Assembly: GCF_000423905.1 (NCBI RefSeq)
Contig: NZ_AUIW01000002.1
Span: 1-64,000, forward strand
Length of the DNA: 64,000 nucleotides
From: Thermus antranikianii DSM 12462
Lineage (GTDB): Bacteria > Deinococcota > Deinococci > Deinococcales > Thermaceae
Reading direction: 5' to 3'
The position numbers and the translations under genes were made by a program. This document shows positions 8,011-15,340 of this stretch, piece after piece. Position 1 is the stretch's first letter, and every line of letters begins with the position of its first letter. Below the pieces are notes generated by a model, which made no database searches, was not told the DNA's origin, and saw only the letters and a list, made by a program, of their open reading frames with translations.

Positions 8011-8366
8011 CGTCCTCCCGCCAGCTCCTCCACCTGGGAAAGGAAGTCCTGGATGCCAAAGGGCTTGGCCATGAAGGCCTCGGCTCCCAGGGCCAAGGCC
8101 TTGGCCCGGTCCGCCTCCCGCCCTCGGGCGGTGAGGACCAGGACCTTGGGCCTTTGGGATAGGGTCTTGGCCCGCTCCAAAACGGCGAAGCCATCCATGC
8201 CCGGAAGCATGAGGTCCAAGACCATGAGGTCAAAGGCTCCTCGGGATAGGGCCTCGAGGGCTTCCTCCCCCGTGCGGGCCAGAACCACCTCGTGCCCGGC
8301 CTTCTTCAAGAGGAACTCCAAAGGCACCAGGATGCTTTCCTCGTCGTCCACCACCAGGATCCTCAT
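8007..8366 (-). CDS. Single-domain response regulator (receiver only)
   Basis: A 119-residue CheY-like receiver. Asp7 and Asp8 in VVDDEE bind the metal, Asp51 in LMVLDLMLPG is the phosphorylation site, and Thr79 and Lys101 (AKPFG) complete the set. There is no DNA-binding output domain. The start at 8366 is chosen because it begins the receiver strand directly; a longer open frame upstream has no family similarity. The gene lies between a histidine kinase and the PAS-exonuclease gene, so it is the natural phospho-acceptor. Its output must come from protein contacts, perhaps with the exonuclease protein. The kinase frame overlaps its first 137 bases. Confidence 0.93.
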   Translation of the reverse strand: MRILVVDDEESILVPLEFLLKKAGHEVVLARTGEEALEALSRGAFDLMVLDLMLPGMDGFAVLERAKTLSQRPKVLVLTARGREADRAKALALGAEAFMAKPFGIQDFLSQVEELAGGR

Positions 8367-10902
8367 GCTCCACCTCCAGGGGAAGGGTGAAGGCGAAGGT
8401 AGCGCCCTCCCCCTCCTCCAACCAGATCCGTCCCCCCAGGCTTTCCACCAGCCTCCGCGCCAGGAAAAGGCCAAGGCCCGTGCCTCCGGAGAAGCTCTGG
8501 AAGGGTTCGAATACCAAGGCCCTGGCCTGGGGAGGCACTCCTGGACCGTCGTCGGAGACCCGGAAGAGGGCCTCGCGGTTGGTGAGGGTAAGCTCCAGGT
8601 GTACCCGGCTTCGGGCGTGGCGCAGGGCGTTGTGGAGGAGGTTCAAAAGCACCTGGAGGACCCGGTCCCGGTCCGTGAGGGCTTGGACCCCCGCCAGATG
8701 GGACTCCATTGTAATCCCCCTTTCCCGGGCTAAGGGTTCCACCAGGGCCAGGGCTTCCTCGGCTAGGGCCCGAAGGTCCGTGGGGCTGCGGGAGAGGGGC
8801 ACCCCTGCCTGGAGCCGGGTGTAGGCCAGGATCTCCTCCACCAGGCGGGAGAGCCTGGCGGTTTCCTTGACCAGAAGGGACACGAAGCGCCCACGCTCCT
8901 CCTCGGGAAGGTCGGGGTTGGCCTCGAGGATCTCCGCCAGGGCCCGTACGGCGGTGAGGGGGGTTTTGAGCTCGTGGGAAACCGCAGCCAGAAGCTCGTC
9001 CTTGGCCTGGTCCAGGGCCTTCAGGCGCTCGTAAGCCTCGGCGAGCTCCTTCCTGGCCTCCTCGAGGGCCTGGGCGTAGGCCCGAAGCTCCCGGGATTCC
9101 CGGGCTGCTTCCTCCACCTCCTCCCGCAGGGCTTCCGGGGGGGCCTCCCGGGTGACGGAGAGGAGGAGGAGCTTGGCGGTGGCGGGCCCCACGGACCCCG
9201 CCAGCAGGGTTTCCGCAAGTCCCGCTGCTTCCCGGCCCGGGAGGGCCCGGGGGCCTGACCCCGGTCCCCCAGATGGCCTACTCGCTGCTTCCCGGCCCGG
9301 GAGGGCCCGGGCCTGATGGCGGAAGCTTTCCTCCGCCTCCGGCCCCAAGACCCGCCTGAGGAGGGCGGCGAGCTCCTCCACCTCCCCGGTGCGCTCCTCC
9401 TGCAAGGCCTTCCGGCGGGTGAAGAGGGAAACCCCGAGGGTCAGGGCCAGGTTCAGGGTGAGGCTCGCCAAAAACCCGTGGGTCACGGGATCCAGGCCCC
9501 GGATTCCCAAAAGCCCTTCCGGCCTTAAGAGGGGATGGGGGCCTTCCAGAAAGAAGGAGGGGAGCCAGCCCGAGCGGGCCAGGGCGGGAAGGAAGAGGGT
9601 ATAAGCCCAGACGAGGATCCCTCCCAAGAGGCCCGCCAGGGCCCCTTGGGGGGTGGCTCCCCTCCAGAGGAGCCCGAGAAGGCCCGCCGGGGCCAGCTGG
9701 GCCACGGCCACAAAGGAGATGAGGCCCATGGCCACCAGGGCGTAGGCCTCTCCCGCCAGGCGGAAGTAGAGGTAGGCCAGGAGCATCACCGCCAGGATGG
9801 AGATCCTTCGCCAAAGGAGGAGGCTTCCCAGGGCACGGAAGCGGAGGAGGAGGGGGGAGAGGAGGTGGTTGGAAATGAGGATGGAAAGGGCCAGGCTTTC
9901 CACCACCACCATGGCCGTGGCCGCTGAGACCCCGCCCAGGAAGGCCAGAAGGGCCAAAGGAGCGCTCCCAAGCTCCAGGGGCAGGGCCAGCACGTAGAGG
10001 TCCGGGTTCCCTTCAGGCAGGAGAAGCCGGCCCCAAAGGGCCAGGGGAAGGATGGGCAGGTTGATGAGGAAAAGGTACAGGGGGAAGGCCCAGGCTGCCA
10101 GGCGGAGGTGCCGAGGGTCGGTGTTTTCCACCACGCTCACGTGGAACTGCCGGGGCAGGAAGAGAAAGGCGAGGCCAGAAAGGACCACCAGGCTCGCCCA
10201 CTCCAGGTAACCGGTAAGGCCCTCCTGGGGGAGGAGGAGGGGGAGGAGCTCGGGATGGCCTTGGATCCTGGGAAGGGGATTCCCCATCTGCCAAAGCACC
10301 AGCCCCCCCACGAGGAGGAGGGCTAGGAGCTTCACAAAGGACTCAAAGGCCACCGCCAATACCAGGCCCCGGTGTCGTTCCGAGGGATCCAGGCGGCGAG
10401 TTCCGAAGAGGATGGCGAAGAGGGCCAGGAGCAGGGCGGTGGGGAGGGCGATGTCCGTGGGGGGCTCCTCCTCGCCGCTGAGGAAGAGAAAGGCTTGGGC
10501 GATGGCCTTGAGCTGCAGGGCCAGGTAGGGAAGCAGGCCCACCACCAGAAAGGCGGCGGCCAGGGGGCCCAGGAAGCCATGGCCGAAGCGCAGGTAGAGG
10601 AAGTCAGCCCAGGAGGTGAGGCGGTGGGCGCGGGCCAGGGAGAGCAGTTTTTCGTGAAGAAACGGCCAGAGGAGGAGGACCAGGGTAGGCCCTAGGTAGA
10701 TGGGGAGGAAGCTGGCTCCTTCCACGGACGCCCAGCCCACGCTTCCCATAAAGGTCCAGGCGGTGGCGTAGACCGCCAGGGAGAGGGTGTACGCCCAGGG
10801 GCTTTGGACCAAAAAGCGTCCCCGCCCTTCCCCCAGGAGGGCCACCAGGAAGAGGAGGCCCAAGTAGAGGAAAAGGCTCAGGAGGAGAAGGAAGGGGTTC
10901 AT
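8230..10902 (-). CDS. Sodium/solute symporter-like sensor histidine kinase (CrbS/CbrA type)
   Basis: An 890-residue hybrid. Residues about 1-500 carry some 13 membrane helices of the SSS/SLC5 symporter fold, with YATAWTFMGSVGWASVEG near the start as in CbrA/CrbS proteins. A linker and coiled coil lead to HisKA with His643 in VSHELKTPL, then a complete ATPase domain: NLLHNALRHA (N box), SDDGPGVPP (G1) and GGTGLGLFLARRL (G2). CrbS-type kinases in other bacteria control acetyl-CoA synthetase genes, which matches the acs genes nearby. No PAS or STAC domain is evident. About 46 residues after LPLEVEHEDPGGG read across the response-regulator gene and look like a lost stop or frameshift. Confidence 0.9.
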   Translation of the reverse strand: MNPFLLLLSLFLYLGLLFLVALLGEGRGRFLVQSPWAYTLSLAVYATAWTFMGSVGWASVEGASFLPIYLGPTLVLLLWPFLHEKLLSLARAHRLTSWADFLYLRFGHGFLGPLAAAFLVVGLLPYLALQLKAIAQAFLFLSGEEEPPTDIALPTALLLALFAILFGTRRLDPSERHRGLVLAVAFESFVKLLALLLVGGLVLWQMGNPLPRIQGHPELLPLLLPQEGLTGYLEWASLVVLSGLAFLFLPRQFHVSVVENTDPRHLRLAAWAFPLYLFLINLPILPLALWGRLLLPEGNPDLYVLALPLELGSAPLALLAFLGGVSAATAMVVVESLALSILISNHLLSPLLLRFRALGSLLLWRRISILAVMLLAYLYFRLAGEAYALVAMGLISFVAVAQLAPAGLLGLLWRGATPQGALAGLLGGILVWAYTLFLPALARSGWLPSFFLEGPHPLLRPEGLLGIRGLDPVTHGFLASLTLNLALTLGVSLFTRRKALQEERTGEVEELAALLRRVLGPEAEESFRHQARALPGREAASRPSGGPGSGPRALPGREAAGLAETLLAGSVGPATAKLLLLSVTREAPPEALREEVEEAARESRELRAYAQALEEARKELAEAYERLKALDQAKDELLAAVSHELKTPLTAVRALAEILEANPDLPEEERGRFVSLLVKETARLSRLVEEILAYTRLQAGVPLSRSPTDLRALAEEALALVEPLARERGITMESHLAGVQALTDRDRVLQVLLNLLHNALRHARSRVHLELTLTNREALFRVSDDGPGVPPQARALVFEPFQSFSGGTGLGLFLARRLVESLGGRIWLEEGEGATFAFTLPLEVEHEDPGGGRRGKHPGAFGVPLEEGRARGGSGPHGGGSPRGPIPRSL
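9223..9311. repeat. 60-bp spaced direct repeat inside the kinase gene
   Basis: A 29-base sequence at 9223-9251 recurs exactly at 9283-9311, and the following GCCTGA also matches. It encodes ARALPGREAA twice, at about residues 531-560, between the symporter and kinase halves. It looks like a recent in-frame 60-bp duplication that lengthens the linker by 20 residues. Confidence 0.8.
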
Positions 10903-11075
10903 GGTCGGCGGAACAGGAGGTAGGCCAAAAGCACCACCAGGCCCCAGGAGCCGTAGAGGTAGAGGTAAAGGGGGGGAAGCCCCCAGGGCCCCAGGGGGCT
11001 GGGGAAGACCAGGCTTACGGGGAAGAGGAAAAGGAAAAGGGCCAGGAGGAAAAGGGCGAAGGACCTCTCCTTCAT
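10899..11075 (-). CDS. Small membrane protein, 58 residues
   Basis: MKERSFALFL begins a 58-residue protein with two hydrophobic helices (about 6-25 and 33-53) and a basic tail FRRP. Its 3' end overlaps the symporter-kinase start by ATGA, and its start overlaps the end of the CNB-CBS-DUF294 gene, so translation of all three is coupled. I do not recognise the family. The position suggests an accessory of the kinase or of the neighbouring symporter, comparable to the small DUF4212 subunit upstream. Confidence 0.65.
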   Translation of the reverse strand: MKERSFALFLLALFLFLFPVSLVFPSPLGPWGLPPLYLYLYGSWGLVVLLAYLLFRRP

Positions 11076-12820
11076 CGCAGCTGGAAGCGGCTTGCGGTGC
11101 TTTCCTGCATCTCGGCGATGGCCCGGAAACCCTCGAGGGCCTTCCGCCGTTCCCCTGGGGATAGGCTGGACCAAAGCACCCGGTTGCTCACCTCTCCACC
11201 CCGCTCCAGGGCCCGTAGCTGGTGTTTCAGGCGCAGGGCGAAGAAGAAACGGAAGGCCTCCTCGAGGCGTTCCGCTCCCTCTTGGCTTAGGGTGCCTCCC
11301 TCCGCCGCCGCCTTAAGCCTTTCCACCGTGCCCTTGGCCAGGCTTCCCGCCATGAGGGCGTAAAGCCGGGCCAGGGCCACGATGGGGGCGAGGGCGTGGC
11401 GCTTCAGGTCTATAAAGCCCTCCTCGGTACGCACCCTGCCGAAAAGGCCCAAGGGGGGGCGGAAGGCCAGGCTGGCCTGGGCCAGGTGGTAGCGGAACAC
11501 ACCTTTTTGGCTTCCTTCCAGAACCGCTTCCTCCAAGGGCTTCAGGGAAAGGCTTCCTGCGGCGGAGCGGAAATCGAAAAAGATCTGGGTATCCAGGAGG
11601 GCCTGGGGCTCGGGGGCCTCCATCCAGCGGCGGAAGGTGGCCACCCACTCCCCCAGGGGAAGCCGCCAGCGGGTGGCCATGTACCCCCCCTTGCACTCGG
11701 GAATCCCCGCCCGCAAAAGCCCCTCCACTACCCGCTCCGCCAGAGCCTGGAAGTAGGCTTCGTGCCCGGGTTCGGCCAGGACCAGGGCGTTGTCCTGGTC
11801 GGTCAAAAGGGCCTGCTCCCGGCGCCCTTCCGAACCGAAGACCATGAAGCTGTAGGCCACGGGAGGGGGTCCCAGCGCTTCCTCCGCTTCCTTGGCCAGG
11901 CGGCGGATCAGGGCGTCGTTGAGGGAGGCCACCACCCGGCCGATCTCCAGCCCCCCCAGGCCCCGGGCGAAGAGGCCTTCCACCAGGTGGGCCACCTCGA
12001 GGCTGTACCGCTCCAGCTCCAGGCGCTCAATCCGCCGCAGGAGCAGGAGGGGGCTTTGCGCCTGGTGCAGGAGGAGGTCGGTGTGGGTCACCACGCCCAC
12101 CACCCTTTCCCCTTCCGTGAGGGGCAGGTGGTGGATGCCCCGCTCCACCATGGCCGCCACTGCCTCGTAGAGGGGGGTTTCCGCCGGCAGGGCGAAGAGG
12201 GGGGCGGTCTGCACCTCCGCCACCCTTGTGGTGGGGGGACGGCCCTCGGCCAGCACCCGGTTGCGCAGGTCCCGGTCGGTGAGGATGCCCAGGGGTTCCC
12301 CAGCCACCAGGAGGCTGGAGATGCCCTCCTGTCGCATGATGCGGGCCGCCTCCGCCACCGTGGCCGAAGGGGGGATGAAGACGGGCTCCTTGCGCACAAG
12401 CCGCCCCACCGGGGCGAAAAGGGAGAGGTCGGGGGCCGCCTTCAGCCGCACCCGCTCCGCCAGCCCCTGCCCGAAAAAGCGGGCCGCCTCCGGGTGGGCG
12501 AGAAGCCGGTGGAAGGTGGCCTGCGGGAAGACCAAAAGCCGCACCGGCCCCTCCGCCTCCACGCTGAAGGCAGGGGCCTCCCCCGAAAGGAGGGAGGGGA
12601 AGCCGAAGAACTCCCCGGCCTCCAAAACCCCCACCTTTTCCTCCCCGTCCAGAAGGGCCACCTTCCCTTCCAGCACCAGGTAGAGGGCCTCCGCCGGCCT
12701 CCCGCCCTGCTCCAGGAAGCGGGTGCCCGCGGGGTGGGCTTCCTCCTTGGCCTCCTGGAGGAGGGCTTCCCGCTCAGCCTCGGGAAGGGCGCTCAGGGGT
12801 GGGACCGTTCTTGGGTCCAT
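11072..12820 (-). CDS. CNB / CBS-pair / DUF294 nucleotidyltransferase-like protein
   Basis: A 582-residue cytosolic protein with four parts: a cyclic-nucleotide-binding beta barrel (about 15-125), two CBS repeats (about 145-260, each with a TDRD/THTD-like nucleotide loop), a DUF294 nucleotidyltransferase fold with FMVFGSEGRREQALLTDQDN (about 320-350), and a helical DUF294 C-terminal domain. This family is regularly found beside acetate-type sodium symporters (VC_2705 subfamily), as here. It probably senses adenine nucleotides and may modify or bind a partner; the reaction is unknown. The start at 12820 lies 47 bases inside the preceding gene. Confidence 0.88.
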   Translation of the reverse strand: MDPRTVPPLSALPEAEREALLQEAKEEAHPAGTRFLEQGGRPAEALYLVLEGKVALLDGEEKVGVLEAGEFFGFPSLLSGEAPAFSVEAEGPVRLLVFPQATFHRLLAHPEAARFFGQGLAERVRLKAAPDLSLFAPVGRLVRKEPVFIPPSATVAEAARIMRQEGISSLLVAGEPLGILTDRDLRNRVLAEGRPPTTRVAEVQTAPLFALPAETPLYEAVAAMVERGIHHLPLTEGERVVGVVTHTDLLLHQAQSPLLLLRRIERLELERYSLEVAHLVEGLFARGLGGLEIGRVVASLNDALIRRLAKEAEEALGPPPVAYSFMVFGSEGRREQALLTDQDNALVLAEPGHEAYFQALAERVVEGLLRAGIPECKGGYMATRWRLPLGEWVATFRRWMEAPEPQALLDTQIFFDFRSAAGSLSLKPLEEAVLEGSQKGVFRYHLAQASLAFRPPLGLFGRVRTEEGFIDLKRHALAPIVALARLYALMAGSLAKGTVERLKAAAEGGTLSQEGAERLEEAFRFFFALRLKHQLRALERGGEVSNRVLWSSLSPGERRKALEGFRAIAEMQESTASRFQLR

Positions 12821-13145
12821 AGTCCGGGGTAATCCAGGCCAGGAGGGGGATGAGGAAGTGCAGGGCCACCTGGCCTCCCAGGAGGAGGGTAAAGCCCATC
12901 CCCAGCACGAAGGCCGGAGGAAGGAGGACCAGGAGCCGCACCACCCGGCCTATCCCCACCGGGGGCAGGGGCCAGATCCGGTGGTAGATGCGGCCCAGCC
13001 CCACCCCCACCAGGGCCCCCAGGGCCAGCTGGGCCAGGATGCCCGGGGTGGGAAAGGGGAAGCCCAGAAGGTAGTGCCCCCCCAGGTAAAAGGCGAAGAG
13101 GGCGGTCAGGCTGCCCAGGAAAAAGCGAAGGTAGCGTAGGTCCAT
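12774..13145 (-). CDS. Membrane protein of unknown function, 123 residues
   Basis: A protein with about three to four hydrophobic helices (residues 7-28, 33-52, 65-85 and 88-105) and a polar tail ITPDYGPKNGP. No family is recognised. It starts just downstream of the symporter terminator, with TAAAGT at 13151-13156 as a possible -10 box placing the transcript start at or next to the ATG. Its end overlaps the CNB-CBS-DUF294 gene by 47 bases. It is the first gene of the signalling run that continues to the PAS-exonuclease. Confidence 0.65.
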   Translation of the reverse strand: MDLRYLRFFLGSLTALFAFYLGGHYLLGFPFPTPGILAQLALGALVGVGLGRIYHRIWPLPPVGIGRVVRLLVLLPPAFVLGMGFTLLLGGQVALHFLIPLLAWITPDYGPKNGPTPERPSRG

Positions 13146-13167
13146 GCCTCACTTTACCCAAACCGAA

Positions 13168-13187
13168 GGGCCCCCTTGCGGGGGCCC
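13168..13187 (-). terminator. Hairpin terminator after the symporter gene
   Basis: GGGCCCCC (13168-13175) and GGGGGCCC (13180-13187) form an 8-bp stem with a 4-base loop, 6 bases after the symporter stop. The minus-strand flank TTCGGTTT is only moderately T-rich. It probably ends or weakens symporter transcripts before the signalling genes. Confidence 0.65.
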
Positions 13188-13192
13188 CTCGC

Positions 13193-14863
13193 CTAGTGCT
13201 CGGCGGCCGCTCCTGCCCCCTTGGGCACCCGGATCTCGTCCACCAGCTTCTGGATCTCCGCGGGGGGCGGGGGCGTGGCCCGGGAGACCAGGTAGGCCAC
13301 CAGGAAGTTGAGGAGCATGCCCACGGTGCCGATGCCCTCAGGGGAGATGCCGAAGAGGAAGCGGGGCCAGCCCAGGTAGTTGGTGCCCACGATGTAGGTG
13401 GCGGTGAAGACCAGGCCCACCAGCATCCCCGCCACCGCCCCTTGCGTGTTCATCCGGCGGTCAAAGATGCCGAGCAGAATGGCGGGGAAGAAGGTGCTGG
13501 CGGCCAGGCCGAAGGCGAAGGCCACCAGCTGGGCGATGAAGGCCGGGGGGTTGATGCCGAAGGGGGCGGCCAGCACCGTGACCAGGAGGATCACCACCCG
13601 GGCGATGGTGAGCTTGGTGGCCTCGGAGGCCTGGGGGTTGATGATGCGGGTGTAGAGGTCGTGGCTGATGGCGCTGGCCATGACGATGAGGAGGCCTGCC
13701 GCCGTGGAAAGGGCCGCCGCCAGACCCCCAGCCGCCACCAGGCCCACCACGATGGGGGAGAGCTTGGCCACCTCCGGCGTGGAGAGCACGATGATGTCCC
13801 GGTCAATGGTGATCTCGTTGGTGTCCTTGGCCGCGGTGATCTGGTACTTCCCGTCCCCGTTTTTGTCCTCCAGCTTGAGGAGGCCGGTCTTGCTCCACTT
13901 CTGCACCCAGTCAATCCCCTGGACCTCCTCCACGGTCTTGTTGGCCAGGGTGTTCAGGAGGTTGTACTTGGAGAAAACGGCCACGGCAGGAGCGGTGGTG
14001 TAGAGGAGGGCGATGAAGAGCAGGGCCCAGCCGGCGCTCCAGCGGGCGTCGGAGGCCTTGGGCACCGTGTAGAAGCGGATGATCACGTGGGGCAGGCCCG
14101 CGGTGCCCACCATGAGGGTCAGGGTGATGAGGAAGACGTTGAGCAGGTTCAGGTTCTGGAAGGGGGCCACGTACTCCTTGAGGCCCAGCTCCACCTGGAG
14201 CTGGCTGAGGCGCACGGCGAAGTCGGAGAAGGTGAAGGCCAGCTGGGGGATGGGGTTGCCGGTGAGGAAGTTGGACAGGGCGATGCCGGTGATCAGGTAG
14301 GCGATGATGAGCACGGTGTACTGGGCCACCTGGGTCCAGGTGATGCCCTTCATCCCCCCGATCACCGCGATGAAGGCGGTGACGATCACCGCAGCCCAGA
14401 CCCCCGTGGCCACGTCCACCCCCAGGTAGCGGGAGAGCACGATGCCCACGCCCCGGAGCTGGGGCACCGCGTAGGTGAAGGAGACGAAGATGGCGGCGAT
14501 CACCGCCACCACCCGGGCCAGGTTGGAGTAGTACCGGTCCCCCACGAACTCGGGCACCGTGTACTTGCCGTACTTCCGCAGGTAGGGGGCCAGGAGGAGG
14601 GCCAGGAGCACATACCCCCCGGTCCAGCCCATCAGGTAGACCGCCCCGTCGTAGCCCAGGAAGGAGATGAGGCCCGCCATGGAGATGAAGCTGGCGGCAG
14701 ACATCCAGTCGGCGGCGGTGGCGGCCCCGTTGGCTATGGGGGGTACCCCGCGCCCGGCCACGTAGAAGCCGGCGGTTTCCCGCACGCGGGCCCAGTAGCC
14801 GATGCCGAGGTAGAGGGCGAAGGTGGCCAGCACGATGATCCAGGTCCAGACTTCAGCGCTCAT
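13193..14863 (-). CDS. Sodium:solute (acetate-type) symporter, large subunit
   Basis: A 556-residue protein of the SSS family, VC_2705/ActP-like branch, with about 13 membrane helices. The N-terminus has VAGRGVPPIANGAATAADWM and SAASFISMAGL, the conserved cation and substrate region of this branch. A hydrophilic insert near residues 325-350 (LLKLEDKNGDGKYQI) faces one side of the membrane. It imports short carboxylates with Na+. It follows a DUF4212 small subunit by 11 bases, which is the standard two-gene arrangement. Two acs genes upstream would activate the imported acid. Acetate, propionate or a related acid are possible; the substrate is not fixed by sequence. Confidence 0.9.
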   Translation of the reverse strand: MSAEVWTWIIVLATFALYLGIGYWARVRETAGFYVAGRGVPPIANGAATAADWMSAASFISMAGLISFLGYDGAVYLMGWTGGYVLLALLLAPYLRKYGKYTVPEFVGDRYYSNLARVVAVIAAIFVSFTYAVPQLRGVGIVLSRYLGVDVATGVWAAVIVTAFIAVIGGMKGITWTQVAQYTVLIIAYLITGIALSNFLTGNPIPQLAFTFSDFAVRLSQLQVELGLKEYVAPFQNLNLLNVFLITLTLMVGTAGLPHVIIRFYTVPKASDARWSAGWALLFIALLYTTAPAVAVFSKYNLLNTLANKTVEEVQGIDWVQKWSKTGLLKLEDKNGDGKYQITAAKDTNEITIDRDIIVLSTPEVAKLSPIVVGLVAAGGLAAALSTAAGLLIVMASAISHDLYTRIINPQASEATKLTIARVVILLVTVLAAPFGINPPAFIAQLVAFAFGLAASTFFPAILLGIFDRRMNTQGAVAGMLVGLVFTATYIVGTNYLGWPRFLFGISPEGIGTVGMLLNFLVAYLVSRATPPPPAEIQKLVDEIRVPKGAGAAAEH

Positions 14864-14874
14864 GGGCGTTCCTC

Positions 14875-15126
14875 CTAGTCCTCAAAGCCGTACTTCCGGT
14901 CCAGGGCCGCCATGCGGCTGGCGTAGTAGAAGATGAGGATGACGAAGACGTAGATGCTCCCCTGCTGGGCGATCCAAAAGCCCAAGGGGGGCCCGCCGAA
15001 GACCCGGATAGCGTTCAGGGGCTCGGCCAGCAGGATGCCCAGCACATAAGAGGCCAAGGCCCAGATGATGAGGAGGTTTCGGATAAGACTTAGGTTTTCC
15101 TTCCAGTATGCCTCCAGCGCGCTCAT
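14875..15126 (-). CDS. Sodium/solute symporter small subunit (DUF4212)
   Basis: An 83-residue membrane protein with two helices (about 16-37 and 47-70). It has the DUF4212 features YWKENLSLIRNLLIIWALAS at the start and FPW-like GPPLGFWIAQQGSIYVFVIL further on. It partners the large SSS subunit encoded next. The ATG at 15126 has GGGAGGGAG just upstream and is preferred over the longer frame that starts in the 5' leader. Confidence 0.9.
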   Translation of the reverse strand: MSALEAYWKENLSLIRNLLIIWALASYVLGILLAEPLNAIRVFGGPPLGFWIAQQGSIYVFVILIFYYASRMAALDRKYGFED

Positions 15127-15144
15127 AACTCCCTCCCCCGCTCG

Positions 15145-15224
15145 GGAAGCGCTACAGGCGCTTCCTGGCACAGGCTTCCCTCGCGGTTAGCGGCCATCTT
15201 AGGGAAGGATGAGGGGGGTGTCAA
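15145..15224 (-). promoter_or_regulatory. Symporter-operon promoter and leader hairpin
   Basis: On the minus strand TTGACA (15219-15224), a 17-base spacer and TAAGAT (15196-15201) make a near-consensus promoter. The -35 is embedded in TTTCTTGACA, also seen at the two acs-region promoters near 19.8 kb. The leader holds an exact hairpin, GGAAGCGC (15145-15152) with GCGCTTCC (15158-15165), whose arms resemble the LacI-type palindrome at 1652-1661. The rest of the gap between the symporter operon and the upstream terminator (15225-15296) shows nothing recognisable. Confidence 0.75.
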
Positions 15225-15296
15225 GAAACCTTGGCTTTTCAGCCATGCGCAAAAGGGGCGTTTTTGTATGCCCAATCTCCCCGGAAAGGGGGCAAA

Positions 15297-15326
15297 AAGG
15301 GGTGGGGCCCAAGGGCCCCACCCCTT
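15297..15326 (-). terminator. Strong intrinsic terminator of the ACS operon
   Basis: A 14-base inverted repeat (15297-15310 and 15313-15326, centred on AA) gives a long GC stem. On the minus strand it is followed by CCTTTTTGC. It lies 14 bases after the stop of the ACS-like gene. Confidence 0.85.
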
Positions 15327-15340
15327 AAGGTTGGGGAAAC

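Noticed and set aside
9223-9311. Possible repeat array or mobile-element end
   Set aside because: Only two copies, in frame within the kinase gene, so a simple tandem duplication explains it.
11396-12832. 478-codon plus-strand frame opposite the CNB-CBS-DUF294 gene
   Set aside because: Antisense shadow with low-complexity sequence; the minus-strand gene has four recognisable domains.
13196-14878. 560-codon plus-strand open frame opposite the symporter gene
   Set aside because: Composition is dominated by Gly, His, Asp and Glu with no hydrophobic core or family motif. It is the antisense shadow of a well-supported membrane protein in GC-rich DNA.
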